The notes: generated by a model from the letters alone, not told the origin. A DNA stretch of 64,000 nt from Thioclava sp. ES.031 (GCF_002563775.1 NZ_PDJO01000001.1:568001-632000), one strand, 5' to 3'. Shown: positions 1 to 9,626, counted from the first letter of the stretch. Program-made: numbers and translations.

Positions 1-686
1 CCACGGGTCGCGACCTGCGGGATCAGCGTCTCGCGATACCAGGTCTCGTCGCCGATGATCTCGGAGAGCTTGCGGCCCTTCGCTTCGGCTTCGGTCCAGT
101 CGGCGAACATGGTGGGCGAGTGGTTGCCCCAGACCACGAAGCGCTCGATGTCGTCGACATGCAGATCGGCCTTCGACGCGAATTGCGTCAGCGCGCGGTT
201 ATGGTCGAGCCGGATCATCGCGGTGATGTTCTCGGTCGGGAAGTTCGGCGCGTTGGCTGCGAGGATCATCGCGTTGGTGTTGGCCGGGTTGCCGACGACC
301 ACGCATTTCGCGTCACGCTTGGCGGCCTTGTCGAGCGCTTCACCCTGCACGCGGAAGATCTCGGCATTGGCCGACAGCAGGTCGCGGCGCTCCATGCCTT
401 TGGTGCGCGGGCGCGAGCCCACGAAGAAGGCGGCATCGATATCGGTGAAAGCGGTCACCGGATCGTCGGTCACGACGGTGCTGGCGAGCAGCGGGAAGGC
501 GCAGTCTTCCAGCTCCATCACCACGCCACGCACCGCGTCGAGCGCCTGCGGCAGGTCCAGAAGCTGCAAGATCACCGGCTGATCGGGACCGTAGACATCC
601 CCCTTGGCGATGCGGAACAGCAGCGCGTAGCAGATCTGACCGGCAGCCCCGGTGACGGCGATGCGTTTGGGCGTTTGAGCGGACAT
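1..686 (-). CDS. mdh: malate dehydrogenase, type 2 (C-terminus beyond window)
   Basis: Interconverts malate and oxaloacetate with NAD in the TCA cycle. Reading leftward from the ATG at 686, about 228 codons are present and the C-terminus lies off the window start. The N-terminus has the Rossmann motif GAAGQI at about residues 13-18, followed by YALLFRIA. Later come the substrate-loop region [23 protein letters not shown], and LDHNRA, then [10 protein letters not shown] carrying the catalytic His. This pattern belongs to the approximately 327-residue cytosolic/chloroplast-like type-2 family and not to the LDH-like MDH that I recall as common in Rhodobacteraceae. A good ribosome site (AGGAGGGT, 691-698) fixes the start. 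Confidence 0.93.
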   Translation of the reverse strand, partial: MSAQTPKRIAVTGAAGQICYALLFRIAKGDVYGPDQPVILQLLDLPQALDAVRGVVMELEDCAFPLLASTVVTDDPVTAFTDIDAAFFVGSRPRTKGMERRDLLSANAEIFRVQGEALDKAAKRDAKCVVVGNPANTNAMILAANAPNFPTENITAMIRLDHNRALTQFASKADLHVDDIERFVVWGNHSPTMFADWTEAEAKGRKLSEIIGDETWYRETLIPQVATR

Positions 687-792
687 GGAAACCCTCCTGT
701 GATGATTACGCCCGAGAGATAGGGCACAGGCGCGCGGCTGGCCATAGAAAACCGTGCCCTAACGTCACGATCACGGGAGGGAAAAGCTGCGT

Positions 793-1311
793 TCAGCCGC
801 GCCGGGTCGGCGTGAAGAAATCGAGCACCGATCCCTGGCCCGGCTGCACCTCGTCCCAGCTGTCGATCTGGAAATCGACGATCAGCGTGGCGCAGGTCGG
901 GAAGCGGCGGAAATCGGGATCGTGCAGCGCGCGTGCGGGCAGGCGATGCGCGAATTCCGCGATGCCCGGGTTATGGCCCAGCATCATCACCGTCGGCGCC
1001 GTGGCGGTGCGCAGAACCTGCAGCATCATCTCGGGGGCTGCGTGGTAGAGATCCTCGACATAGCTCACCTGCGGCCGCGTCTCGATCACCGCGCGCTCGA
1101 CCCGGTCCCAAGTCTCGCGGGTGCGCGTCGCCGAGGAGCAGAGCACCTCTTCCGGCTCCAGTCCGCGCGAGGCGAGGAAATCGCCCAGTTCAAGCGCTGC
1201 GGCGCGCCCGCGCGCATTGAGCGGGCGATCGCGATCCTCCATCGCCGGGTCGTCCCAGCTGGATTTGGCATGACGGGTCAGGATCAGGCGGCGATAGCCG
1301 AGCGGGGTCAT
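793..1311 (-). CDS. SixA-type phosphohistidine phosphatase family protein
   Basis: Histidine-phosphatase superfamily protein of about 172 residues. The RHG-type signature appears as LTRHAKSSW near the N-terminus, and the second conserved His is in MLGHNPGIAEF. SixA proteins remove phosphate from phosphohistidine in HPt domains or PTS-linked proteins; the target here is unknown. The ATG at 1311 overlaps the stop of the upstream ferredoxin gene as ATGA, which favours this start over an in-frame ATG at 1335. It is the last gene of the argB / ferredoxin / sixA-like run on the minus strand. Confidence 0.85.
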   Translation of the reverse strand: MTPLGYRRLILTRHAKSSWDDPAMEDRDRPLNARGRAAALELGDFLASRGLEPEEVLCSSATRTRETWDRVERAVIETRPQVSYVEDLYHAAPEMMLQVLRTATAPTVMMLGHNPGIAEFAHRLPARALHDPDFRRFPTCATLIVDFQIDSWDEVQPGQGSVLDFFTPTRRG

Positions 1312-1946
1312 GGGTGAAACTGCCTCATATGCCATGCGGATTGCTGGGGCAGCCTGCCATAGCTTTCACCTGCCGGGCAAGCGCGTCTTGCAAGGCAGCC
1401 GTGATCGCGACAGGCCGCACCTTCGGGGCGGTCGAGATGCGCGTGACAGCTTTCCGTGTCGTAGCCGTCGGGTTTGAGCGCATCGACCGGGCAAGCGGTG
1501 GCACAGGGTGCGGGGCATCCGACGCAGGGATTGGCGGCGGGCGCGGGCAGGGGAAGCAAGCCAGGCAGGGCCAGCGCGCCCCGCACCGAGGCCCAGAGGC
1601 CCATATGCGCATGGCACATCAGGTGGACCGGCGAGGCGAAGCTCTCGCCGCTTTTCACGGCCCAGCTCACGAAAGGCTGCCAGGGCGGGCCGGTGAATGG
1701 AAAGAGAGCGCGGGCTTCAAATTGCCGTGCGAGGGCGCCGATCACCCGCGCAGACCAGCGGTCCAGCGGATCGGGCGCGTCCTCGGCGAATTCCGGCTGA
1801 GCGGTGACGTGATCCCAAAAACCCGGCTCGTCGGGCGAGATCAGCGCGATCGTCTCACCATCCTCATGCAGCAGCCCCGACACGAAGAGCCAGTGCGGGG
1901 CCAGCGCCGCGGCGAGGGCCGCGATTACCGGGGGCGTCTCACTCAC
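1308..1946 (-). CDS. 4Fe-4S ferredoxin-like protein
   Basis: Protein of 212 residues with all its cysteine clusters in the C-terminal third: a CxxCxxxCxxxCP run ([13 protein letters not shown]), then CHAH, ACRDHGC and RRACP. This fits one or two iron-sulfur clusters. The N-terminal 120 residues match no family I recognise. Small ferredoxin-like proteins of this type are common in Rhodobacterales, but the redox partner is unknown. The start is a GTG at 1946 that overlaps the end of argB by 8 bp, suggesting translational coupling. Confidence 0.75.
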   Translation of the reverse strand: MSETPPVIAALAAALAPHWLFVSGLLHEDGETIALISPDEPGFWDHVTAQPEFAEDAPDPLDRWSARVIGALARQFEARALFPFTGPPWQPFVSWAVKSGESFASPVHLMCHAHMGLWASVRGALALPGLLPLPAPAANPCVGCPAPCATACPVDALKPDGYDTESCHAHLDRPEGAACRDHGCLARRACPAGESYGRLPQQSAWHMRQFHP

Positions 1947-2817
1947 TGCGCGGTTTCACGCGCGGCTCGGTCGAGCGGATCATCGAGCCCGCCCCATGTT
2001 CGGTGAACAGCTCCAGCAGGCAGGCATTGGCGACGCGCCCGTCGACGATGACCACCGCGCGCACGCCCTCGTCGACCGCTTTCAGCGCGGTCTCGACCTT
2101 CGGGATCATGCCGCCCGCGATGGTGCCGTCTTCGATCAGGGCGGTCACGTCGTCGGGGGTGAGCTGGGTCATCACCTCGCCCGCCTTGTTCTTAACGCCC
2201 GCCACATCGGTCAGCAGCAGCAGGCGATCGGCGCGCAGCGCGCCCGCGATGGCGCCGGCTGCGGTGTCGCCATTGACGTTGAAGGTCTCGTTATCGGCCA
2301 TGCCAGTCGCGACCGGGGCGATCACCGGGATCATGCCCGCATTGTAGAGGTCGCGGATCACCTGCACGTTCATCTCGACCGGGCGACCGACGAAGCCCAG
2401 TTCGGGATCGTCCGCCTCGCAGACCATCAGGTCGTCATCCTTGCCCGAGATCCCGACCGCGCGTCCGCCTTGGTCGTTGATCGCCTGCACGATGCGCTTG
2501 TTGACGAGGCCGGAGAGGATCATCTCGACCACTTCGACGGTGGCTTTGTCGGTGACGCGCTTGCCGCGGACCCATTGGCTCTCGATGCCGAGCTTGCCCA
2601 GCATCTCGTTGATCATCGGCCCGCCGCCATGCACCACGACCGGGAAGATGCCGACCTGACGCATCAGCACGATATCGCGGGCGAAATCGGCCATCGCCTC
2701 TTCGTCGCCCATCGCGTTGCCGCCGAATTTCACCACGACCACGGCGCCGGAATAGCGTTGCAGGTAGGGCAAGGCTTCCGAGAGGGTGCGGGCGGTGGCG
2801 ATCCAGTCACGATCCAT
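1939..2817 (-). CDS. argB: acetylglutamate kinase
   Basis: Phosphorylates N-acetyl-L-glutamate with ATP, the second step of arginine synthesis, in the cytoplasm. Amino-acid-kinase-fold signatures are clear: VVKFGGNAM near residue 28, [16 protein letters not shown], and the nucleotide-site region [12 protein letters not shown]. The C-terminus ends with the usual [12 protein letters not shown]. The ATG at 2817 gives the common MDRDW N-terminus; an in-frame ATG at 2832 would add five residues and cannot be excluded. Confidence 0.97.
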   Translation of the reverse strand: MDRDWIATARTLSEALPYLQRYSGAVVVVKFGGNAMGDEEAMADFARDIVLMRQVGIFPVVVHGGGPMINEMLGKLGIESQWVRGKRVTDKATVEVVEMILSGLVNKRIVQAINDQGGRAVGISGKDDDLMVCEADDPELGFVGRPVEMNVQVIRDLYNAGMIPVIAPVATGMADNETFNVNGDTAAGAIAGALRADRLLLLTDVAGVKNKAGEVMTQLTPDDVTALIEDGTIAGGMIPKVETALKAVDEGVRAVVIVDGRVANACLLELFTEHGAGSMIRSTEPRVKPRSE

Positions 2818-2966
2818 GGTCTGCTTTCTCATCTGGCTGGTCCTCGGGCAGGGTGGTCTCATCTTGCTAGACCGTTCGCGCCGGGTTTGGAAGGGCGCAA
2901 TCGGGGCCGTTGCGCTCGGAACAAAACCTACTAGGGTCGGGAGCGCGCTGACGGGGAGTTCGAGTA

Positions 2967-3698
2967 ATGGATGATCGCAAAGTAATGCTGCTGACGGGGG
3001 CGAGCCGGGGCATCGGCCACGCCACGGTGAAACGCTTCGCCGCCGAAGGGTGGCGCGTCATCACCTGTTCGCGCCAGCCTTTCCCTGAGCAATGCCCGTG
3101 GGGCGGCGGGCGCGAGGATCACATCCAAGTCGATCTCGCTAAGCCCGACGAGGTGATCGACGCGATTGCCGATATTCGCAGCCGGATCGACGGGCAGCTG
3201 CACGCGCTGGTGAACAACGCAGGCATCTCGCCGAAAGGGCCCGAGGGCGAGCGGCTCAATACGCTCGACACCGATCTGCGCACCTGGGGGCAGGTGTTCC
3301 ATGTGAACTTTTTCGCCTCCATCGTGCTCGCCCGCGGGCTGGTCGAGGAACTGTCGGCGGCGCAGGGCGCCGTGGTCAACGTGACTTCCATCGCGGGCCT
3401 GCGGGTGCATCCTTTCGCGGGGGCGGCCTATTCCACGTCGAAGGCCGCGCTCAAGGCGCTGACGCGCGAGATGGCACATGATTTCGGGCCGCTCGGGGTG
3501 CGCGTGAACGCCATCGCGCCGGGCGAGATCGAAACCTCGATTCTCAGCCCCGGCACCGAGAAGATCGTCGAGAAGCTGCCGCTGCGCAGGCTCGGGCAGC
3601 CTTCGGAAGTTGCGGATGTAATCTGGTTCCTGTGCTCGGACGCGTCGAGCTACGTCACCGGCACCGAGATCGAGGTGAACGCGGGCCAGCACGTCTGA
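2967..3698 (+). CDS. SDR family NAD(P)-dependent oxidoreductase
   Basis: Classical short-chain dehydrogenase/reductase of 243 residues. The cofactor motif TGASRGIG lies at about residues 10-17, NNAG near residue 83, the catalytic Ser in NVTSIAG, and the YSTSK catalytic pair is followed by a typical PG region ([12 protein letters not shown]). The C-terminus has the substrate-loop and dimer pattern [12 protein letters not shown]. The substrate is not predictable. It stands alone on the plus strand between argB and plsY, with a GGGGA ribosome site just upstream. Confidence 0.9.
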   Translation: MDDRKVMLLTGASRGIGHATVKRFAAEGWRVITCSRQPFPEQCPWGGGREDHIQVDLAKPDEVIDAIADIRSRIDGQLHALVNNAGISPKGPEGERLNTLDTDLRTWGQVFHVNFFASIVLARGLVEELSAAQGAVVNVTSIAGLRVHPFAGAAYSTSKAALKALTREMAHDFGPLGVRVNAIAPGEIETSILSPGTEKIVEKLPLRRLGQPSEVADVIWFLCSDASSYVTGTEIEVNAGQHV

Positions 3699-3716
3699 AC
3701 TCGCGTCCGGGACGGC

Positions 3717-4325
3717 TCAGGTCTTCTTGCCGATCTTCGGCTCCGTGCCCATCGCGAGACGCGCGATATTGGTGCGGTGCCGCCAGAAGATCAGCACCGA
3801 CAGGCCCGCCGCCAGCATCATCAATTCGCGATAGCCGAGGAAATAGGCCAGCGGCACCGTCGCCGCCGCCGAGACCAGCGCCGCGAGCGAGGAAATCCGC
3901 GTCAGCAGCGCCGTGACCAGCCAGACGGCGCAGGTCGCAAGGCCCACGGGCCAGGCCAGCGCAATCATCGTGCCGAGGAAGGTCGCGACCCCTTTGCCGC
4001 CCTGAAAGCGCAACCAGACGGGATAGATATGACCGATGAAGGCGGCGGCGCCCGCCACCTGCGCGGCGGTCTCGCCCAGCGTGTAGCGGGCGATGAGAAC
4101 CGCAATCGCGCCTTTGCCGCTGTCGAGGAGCAGGGTCGCAAGGGCCGCGCTCTTGCTACCGGTGCGCAAAACATTGGTCGCGCCGATATTGCCGGAGCCG
4201 ATTTTGCGCAGGTCGCCCAGTTTGAAAAGCTTGGTGATAACGAGCCCAAACGGCACAGATCCGAGCAGGTAGCCCAGTGCAGCCACCAGCCCGAGCCATG
4301 CTGACCCGTTCTCAATTCCCGGCAT
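3717..4325 (-). CDS. plsY: glycerol-3-phosphate 1-O-acyltransferase PlsY
   Basis: Inner-membrane enzyme that transfers acyl groups from acyl-phosphate to glycerol-3-phosphate, the first step in phospholipid synthesis. It is 202 residues, the normal length, with about five membrane segments. The three family motifs are visible: the SGNIGATNVLR loop, GGKGVATFLG, and the C-terminal LIFWRHRTNIARL. It is the distal gene of the pyrB / PH-like / pyrC-like / plsY run, 20 bp after the pyrC-like gene. Confidence 0.96.
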   Translation of the reverse strand: MPGIENGSAWLGLVAALGYLLGSVPFGLVITKLFKLGDLRKIGSGNIGATNVLRTGSKSAALATLLLDSGKGAIAVLIARYTLGETAAQVAGAAAFIGHIYPVWLRFQGGKGVATFLGTMIALAWPVGLATCAVWLVTALLTRISSLAALVSAAATVPLAYFLGYRELMMLAAGLSVLIFWRHRTNIARLAMGTEPKIGKKT

Positions 4326-4344
4326 AAGCCTGCCCTCGCCTCAT

Positions 4345-5625
4345 TTATGAGTCGTTATTGTTGTCATAAACCTGCACCCCCGCGACGAATGTGGCAAGCG
4401 TTTTGCCTTCCATTCGAGCAGTATCGAAGGGGGTATTCTTCGATTTTGAGCGCAGTTTGAAGCGATCGAGCACGAAAGGCGCATCCGGATCGAAGAGCAC
4501 GAGATCGGCCGGAGCACCCTCGCAAAGCCGTCCCTGCGACAGTCCCAGACGCTTCGCCGGGTTCAGCGACATCGCCCGGAACAGCTGCGGCAGGGTCAGC
4601 TGGCCAGCGTGGTAAAGGCGCATCGCGGCGGGCAGGATCGTCTCGAGCCCGACCGCGCCGGAGGCCGCTTCCTCGAAGGGCAGGCGCTTGGATTCCTCGT
4701 CCGCCGGCGTGTGCAGCGAGCAGATCACGTCGATCGTGCCGTCGGCCACCGCCTCGATCACCGCAAGCCGGTCTTCCTCGTCGCGCAGCGGCGGCGTCAG
4801 TTTGAAGAAGGTCCGGTAATCGCCCACGTCGAGCGCATTGAGCGTCAGGTGGTGGATCGAGACCCCGGCGGTCACATCGAGCCCGGCCTCTTTTGCGCGG
4901 CTCAGCGCGGGCAGGGCCTTCGCGGTGGTGATCTGGTCGGCGTGATAGGCGAGGCCGGTCATCTCCACCAGCGCCAGATCGCGGTCGAGCCCCATCCGTT
5001 CGGCCATCGGCGACACGCCCGGCAAGCCCCGCAGCGAGGCGAATTTGCCCGAGGTCACGGCGGTGCCTTTCGACAGGACCGGCTCTTGCGGATGGCCGAT
5101 CACCAGAGCGCCCAGATGGGCCGCATAGGTGAAGGCGCGTTGCAGCACCTTGGTCTGATCCGAGACGCGGGTGACATCGGTGAAGGCCACTGCGCCCGCA
5201 TCTTTCAGAAAGCCGATCTCGGTCATCTCCTGCCCGTCGCGGCCCTTGGTCAGCGCCGCCATATGCAGGATGCGCACCGGCGCGTCCGCCGCGCGGCGGG
5301 TGACGAATTCCAGCGTCTCGGGGTTGTCGATGGCGGGCTGCGTGTCGGGACGGGCGATGATGGTGGTCACGCCCCCGGCTGCGGCGGCCATCGCCGCCGT
5401 GCGGAAGCTTTCCATATGGCGCTCGCCCGGCTCACCGATCTTCACGCCCAGATCGACGATCCCCGGCGCGAGGTATTTGCCGCCGCAATCGATAACTTCG
5501 GCATCGGCGGGGGCGGACATATCGCCGATCGCCGCGATCTTGCCGCCGTCGATCACCACGTTGCCGAGGGTTTCGGTCAGCGCCTCGGGATCGATCAGCT
5601 TGGCGTTTTCGAGGAAAAGGGTCAT
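4345..5625 (-). CDS. pyrC: dihydroorotase-like protein, probably non-catalytic
   Basis: Amidohydrolase-superfamily protein of 426 residues in the pyrimidine operon. The fold is recognisable (LAPGIVDLGVKIGEPGERH, IHHLTLN, FEEAASGAVGLET, PADLVLFDPDAPF). The metal-binding HxH of true dihydroorotases is replaced by GVK in VDLGVKIGEPG, and the usual D-H-A-P-H segment reads SLHTPADEESK, so the catalytic Asp is also gone. In Pseudomonas a dead PyrC-prime acts as a structural partner of aspartate transcarbamoylase, and the same role is inferred here from position and motif loss. A working dihydroorotase should be encoded elsewhere. Start at the ATG at 5625, 10 bp after the upstream gene. Confidence 0.88.
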   Translation of the reverse strand: MTLFLENAKLIDPEALTETLGNVVIDGGKIAAIGDMSAPADAEVIDCGGKYLAPGIVDLGVKIGEPGERHMESFRTAAMAAAAGGVTTIIARPDTQPAIDNPETLEFVTRRAADAPVRILHMAALTKGRDGQEMTEIGFLKDAGAVAFTDVTRVSDQTKVLQRAFTYAAHLGALVIGHPQEPVLSKGTAVTSGKFASLRGLPGVSPMAERMGLDRDLALVEMTGLAYHADQITTAKALPALSRAKEAGLDVTAGVSIHHLTLNALDVGDYRTFFKLTPPLRDEEDRLAVIEAVADGTIDVICSLHTPADEESKRLPFEEAASGAVGLETILPAAMRLYHAGQLTLPQLFRAMSLNPAKRLGLSQGRLCEGAPADLVLFDPDAPFVLDRFKLRSKSKNTPFDTARMEGKTLATFVAGVQVYDNNNDS

Positions 5626-5635
5626 GCGTCGTGCC

Positions 5636-6121
5636 TCACTTCGCCACCAGTTTGCGCGCGGCCTGCGCGCTCTCGATCTCACGCACCACCGGGCCCGCAT
5701 CGGCGAGGTGGCGGATCAGATGCTTGTCGCCCGCCTTCGTCACGACCTGCACATCGCCCATCAGCGACCGCACGCCGGAGATTCGCAGCAGCATTACTTG
5801 CTTTCCCTGCGGCCCGATGAGCCGCTTGTCGGTCAGCTGCCAGCGCCGCGCGAAGGCCTCCGAGCGGAAATAGAGCCCGCGCGCCGCCATGCCGACCACG
5901 ACGGCGAAGCTCGCGATCACCACCTGATCGGGCTTGCCGAGCCAGAACAGCACTGTCGAGACCAGAACCGCGCCGATCACCGCCAGCACCGCGTGATCGG
6001 TCCAGTAGCGTTTCTTGTCCGCCGTGAAGACGGCCAGAACCTTTTCGCCCTCGTCCAGCGGCAATTCGCTTTCGGGGCCGGGGCGGTAGTTGAGAACCTC
6101 GTCGCGCTTGATCTCAGACAT
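5636..6121 (-). CDS. membrane protein with bacterial PH-like domain
   Basis: Protein of 161 residues lying between pyrB and the pyrC-like gene. Two adjacent hydrophobic helices (about residues 43-80) are followed by a segment with the look of a bacterial PH (bPH2/YdbT-type) domain: [29 protein letters not shown] and then [17 protein letters not shown]. Its start overlaps the end of pyrB by 8 bp, so it is almost certainly in the operon. The function is unknown; any link to the pyrimidine enzymes or to PlsY at the membrane is speculation. Confidence 0.75.
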   Translation of the reverse strand: MSEIKRDEVLNYRPGPESELPLDEGEKVLAVFTADKKRYWTDHAVLAVIGAVLVSTVLFWLGKPDQVVIASFAVVVGMAARGLYFRSEAFARRWQLTDKRLIGPQGKQVMLLRISGVRSLMGDVQVVTKAGDKHLIRHLADAGPVVREIESAQAARKLVAK

Positions 6122-7079
6122 AGGTGCCCTCCGTGAGCGCGCGCCCGCGCTCGGCCCGCAGGTTGCGCGCCAAGAGGTCCATCACCGCCATGCGCACCGC
6201 CACGCCCATCTCGACCTGTTCCTGAATGACCGAGCGGTTGATGTCGTCGGCGATGGTGCCGTCGATCTCGACGCCGCGGTTCATCGGGCCGGGATGCATG
6301 ACGATCGCGTCTTCCTTGGCATAGGCGAGCTTCTCCGCATCCAGCCCGTAGCGGTGGAAATATTCGCGTTCGGAGGGGATGAAGCCACCGTCCATGCGCT
6401 CTTTCTGAAGCCGCAGCATCATCACCACATCGGCGTCGCGCAGGCCTTCGCGCATGTCGTGATAGACCTCGCAGCCGAATTCTTGCACGCCCGAGGGCAT
6501 CAGGGTCGGCGGCGCGATCAGGCGCACGCGGTTCTCCATCTTGCCCAGCAGGATCAGGTTGGAGCGCGCGACGCGGCTATGGGCGACATCGCCGCAGATC
6601 GCCACCGTCAGGCGTTTGATCCGGCCCTTCTCACGCCGGATCGTCAGCGCATCCAGAAGCGCCTGCGTGGGATGTTCATGCTTGCCGTCGCCCGCATTGA
6701 TCACCGCGCATTCGACCTTCTGCGCCAGCAGATCGACCGCGCCGGACGCGCCATGGCGCACCACCAGCAGATCGGGATGCATCGCGTTCAGCGTCAGTGC
6801 GGTGTCGATCAGGGTCTCGCCCTTCTTCACCGACGAGGTCTGCATCGACATGTTCATCACATCCGCGCCGAGCCGCTTGCCCGCAAGCTCGAAACTGGAT
6901 TGGGTCCGCGTCGAATTCTCGAAGAACATGTTGATCGCGGTCATCCCCGCCAGCGCATCGGTCTTTTTCACCGTGCGACGGTTCAGATCCACATATTTTT
7001 CAGCGAGGTCGAGAACGGTGAGGATATCCTCGGGGCTCAGATGTTCGATCCCCAGCAGGTGCCTTGGGCGAAAAGCCAT
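6114..7079 (-). CDS. pyrB: aspartate carbamoyltransferase catalytic subunit
   Basis: Condenses carbamoyl phosphate with aspartate in pyrimidine synthesis. It has 321 residues, normal for a catalytic chain. The carbamoyl-phosphate signature [12 protein letters not shown] is near residue 52, [11 protein letters not shown] is in the middle, and [13 protein letters not shown] is near the C-terminus. It is the first gene of a four-gene minus-strand run with the PH-like protein, the dead PyrC homologue and plsY. There is no pyrI in the window, consistent with a PyrB/pseudo-PyrC assembly. Confidence 0.97.
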   Translation of the reverse strand: MAFRPRHLLGIEHLSPEDILTVLDLAEKYVDLNRRTVKKTDALAGMTAINMFFENSTRTQSSFELAGKRLGADVMNMSMQTSSVKKGETLIDTALTLNAMHPDLLVVRHGASGAVDLLAQKVECAVINAGDGKHEHPTQALLDALTIRREKGRIKRLTVAICGDVAHSRVARSNLILLGKMENRVRLIAPPTLMPSGVQEFGCEVYHDMREGLRDADVVMMLRLQKERMDGGFIPSEREYFHRYGLDAEKLAYAKEDAIVMHPGPMNRGVEIDGTIADDINRSVIQEQVEMGVAVRMAVMDLLARNLRAERGRALTEGTYV

Positions 7080-7177
7080 TGCGCGATGCTCCGGTTAGAC
7101 TGCATCGCTTATGGCAAACGGGGGGGCGGGCGTCCAGCCGCTTTACCGTCGCAGCGCCCATGGGGTAGGGTCGCGCA

Positions 7178-8002
7178 ATGGAGACTCAGCCGACCCCGGA
7201 ACTCGACTATCACGCCGCTCTGGCCGCCCTCGAATGGCAGCTGGAAATGGGCGTCGATACCGTCATCGGCGATACGCCCGTCGATTGCTACGAGTTGCCC
7301 GACAAATCGGCGCAGGCCAAGGCGAAGGCCCCCGAGGCCGCGCCCGCGCCGGACCGGGAATTGCCGCCGGTCGCGCAGATGGCGAAGATCGAGGGGCCCG
7401 ATCCGGTCGTCGTTGCACGCGATGCGGCGGGCAAGGCCGACACGCTCGAAGCGCTGCGCGCCGCCATCGACTCCTATGAGATGTGCGATCTGAAGCTCGG
7501 GGCGCGCAATACGGTCTTTGCCGATGGCAAGCCCGCCGCGCGGGTGATGATCATCGGCGAGGCGCCGGGGCGCGAGGAGGACCAGAAGGGCCTGCCTTTC
7601 GTGGGCCGCGCGGGGCATCTGCTCGACAAGATGTTCGCGGCGATCGGCCTGTCGCGGCAATCGCCCGATGCCGAAGCCGCGCTCTATATCACCAATGTCC
7701 TGCCCTGGCGTCCGCCGGGCAATCGCGATCCCTCGCCTGCCGAGATCGCACAGATGCTGCCCTTCCTCGCCCGCCATGTCGATCTGGCCGATCCCGACCT
7801 GATCGTTCTGATGGGCAACGCTGCCTGTGCGGCGGCGCTGGGCAAGCGCGGCATCTTGCGGTTGCGCGGCACCTGGGCCGAGGCCTTCGGGCGGCCCACG
7901 CTGCCGATGACGCACCCGGCCTATCTGCTGCGCAATCCGGTCGCCAAGCGCGAAGCCTGGGCCGATCTTCTGCAAATTCGCGCCCGTCTCGACCAAGCGT
8001 AA
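7178..8002 (+). CDS. uracil-DNA glycosylase, family 4/5-like
   Basis: DNA repair glycosylase that removes uracil. It has 274 residues. Signatures are GEAPGREEDQKGLPFVG (motif A, about residues 122-138), ITNVLPWRPPGNRDPSP, and the C-terminal MTHPAYLLRNP (motif B). The N-terminal approximately 95 residues are low-complexity Ala/Pro/Glu-rich. Only two cysteines are evident, in SYEMCDL and GNAACAA, and the position that is Cys in thermophilic family-4 enzymes (before RPPGNR) is Trp. The 4Fe-4S cluster is therefore probably absent. Divergent from pyrB with a 98-bp gap. Confidence 0.88.
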   Translation: METQPTPELDYHAALAALEWQLEMGVDTVIGDTPVDCYELPDKSAQAKAKAPEAAPAPDRELPPVAQMAKIEGPDPVVVARDAAGKADTLEALRAAIDSYEMCDLKLGARNTVFADGKPAARVMIIGEAPGREEDQKGLPFVGRAGHLLDKMFAAIGLSRQSPDAEAALYITNVLPWRPPGNRDPSPAEIAQMLPFLARHVDLADPDLIVLMGNAACAAALGKRGILRLRGTWAEAFGRPTLPMTHPAYLLRNPVAKREAWADLLQIRARLDQA

Positions 8003-8164
8003 ACCGCGCCAAACGGTCGCGCTTTCGTGAAAAAGTGACGGACGCGGCGCCGTGACGCGTAGAGATAACCATTCCCTGCACCTATTTCGGCAAGGTAACA
8101 TGGAAATCGCGCGACCGTGGGCAATTGCGAGCGCCCGCAGCACTGACGACAGATCGGAGACGCC

Positions 8165-9625
8165 ATGCGCTTTCTCACCCGCTCCCTGATGGGGCTGTTT
8201 CTTCTGGCGCTGACCGTCGGCCTGCTGGCGATGGGCGGCTTCTCGATCTTTCAGGCGATGCAGGCCCGCAATGCCGAGAGCGGGCGTGCGCCCACCGCGC
8301 GCGAACGGGTTTTTGCGGCCAATGTGATCCCTGTCACCTTCAAGACGATGTCGCCGGTGCTGACCGCCTATGGCGAGGTGCGCTCGACCCGCGAGCTTGA
8401 GTTGCGCGCCTCGGCGGCGGGCACGATTGTCGAGCTTGCCCCCGATTTCGAGGATGGCGCGGAGGTCGAGAAGGGCGAGCTTCTGGTCAAGCTCGACCCG
8501 GCGGAGGCGCAGGCGGCGCGCGACAGCGCCGCGGCGACCGTGGCCGAGGCAGAGGCCGCGCTTGCGCAGGCGGAGCGCGCTTTGGCCATTTCGAAGGACG
8601 ATGTGACAGCGGCGCAGCGGCAGGCGGACTTGCGGCTCAAGGCGCTCGACCGGCAGCGCTCGCTCTCGGAGCGGGGCGTTGGCTCGGCGGCCAATCTCGA
8701 GACCTCGGAACTGGCGGCCTCGGCGGCCGATCAGGCGGTGCTGAACCGCCGCTCGGCATTGTCGACCGCGCAGGCGCAGCTCGATACCGCGCGCACCTCG
8801 CTGACCCGCGCCAAGATCAGCCTGACCGAAGCCGATCGCAAACTGGCCGATACCGAAATTCGCGCCGAATTCTCGGGGCGGCTGGCCGAGGTGAACGCGG
8901 TCGCGGGCGGGCTGGTGTCGAATAACGAGATGCTGGGCAAGCTGATCGATCCCAACGCGCTGGTAATCGCCTTCCGCGTCTCAACCGCGCAATTCGCGCG
9001 CCTGACCGACGATCGGGGCGCGCTGCGCGATCTGCCCGTGGGGGTGGAACTGGTCGCGGGGGAGGAGACGCTGACGGCCAAGGCCGAGCTTTCGCGCGTC
9101 TCGGCGGCGGTCGATGACGGGGTGACGGGGCGCCTGCTGTTCGCGCGCGTCACCGACGGTCTGGGCAATCTGCGTCCGGGCGATTTCGTGACCGTCCGCC
9201 TGAAAGAGCCCGCGCTCGAGAATGTCGCGGAAATCCCTGCTGCGGCGGTGGACGCGGATAGCACCGTTCTCGTGCTCGGCCCCGAGGATCGCCTGGAAAG
9301 CGCTGATGTCACCGTGCTACGCCGTCAGGGCGATGCCGTCATCATCCGCGCCAAATTCGCGCCCGGCACCGAGATCGTCGCCGAGCGCACGCCACTTCTG
9401 GGCCGCGGGATCAAGCTGCGCCCGATGCGCCCCGGTCAGCCGCAGGCGGCCACCGCGCCCGATACGATCAAACTCGATCCCGAGCGCCGCGCCAAGCTGG
9501 TCAGCTTCGTCGAGACGAATACCGCGATGCCCGACAATGCCAAGAAACGCTTCCTTGCCGAGCTGAAGCAGGACGAGGTGCCCGTCGCCACCGTCGAGAA
9601 GCTCGAATCCCGGATCGGAGGCTGA
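8165..9625 (+). CDS. RND efflux periplasmic adaptor (HlyD/MFP family)
   Basis: Membrane-fusion protein of 486 residues that links an inner-membrane RND pump to an outer-membrane channel. It has an N-terminal membrane anchor (about residues 7-28), a lipoyl-type half with ASAAGTIVELAPDFEDGAEVEKGELLVKLDP, and then a long Ala/Glu/Arg-rich coiled-coil hairpin (about residues 115-225). A second lipoyl half and beta-barrel follow (FSGRLAEVNAVAGGLVSNNEMLGKLIDP). One base separates its stop from the start of the pump gene, so they form one transcript. No outer-membrane channel gene is adjacent. Confidence 0.93.
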   Translation: MRFLTRSLMGLFLLALTVGLLAMGGFSIFQAMQARNAESGRAPTARERVFAANVIPVTFKTMSPVLTAYGEVRSTRELELRASAAGTIVELAPDFEDGAEVEKGELLVKLDPAEAQAARDSAAATVAEAEAALAQAERALAISKDDVTAAQRQADLRLKALDRQRSLSERGVGSAANLETSELAASAADQAVLNRRSALSTAQAQLDTARTSLTRAKISLTEADRKLADTEIRAEFSGRLAEVNAVAGGLVSNNEMLGKLIDPNALVIAFRVSTAQFARLTDDRGALRDLPVGVELVAGEETLTAKAELSRVSAAVDDGVTGRLLFARVTDGLGNLRPGDFVTVRLKEPALENVAEIPAAAVDADSTVLVLGPEDRLESADVTVLRRQGDAVIIRAKFAPGTEIVAERTPLLGRGIKLRPMRPGQPQAATAPDTIKLDPERRAKLVSFVETNTAMPDNAKKRFLAELKQDEVPVATVEKLESRIGG

Positions 9626-9626
9626 G

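Noticed and set aside
120..722. 200-codon plus-strand frame at the window start
   Set aside because: Antisense shadow of malate dehydrogenase, which is supported by clear motifs and a ribosome site.
4609..5820. 403-codon plus-strand frame opposite the pyrC-like gene
   Set aside because: Arg/His/Gly-rich shadow without recognisable motif; the minus-strand gene is clearly coding.
7109..8143. 344-codon minus-strand frame opposite the uracil-DNA glycosylase
   Set aside because: No motif; the plus-strand frame has both UDG motifs.
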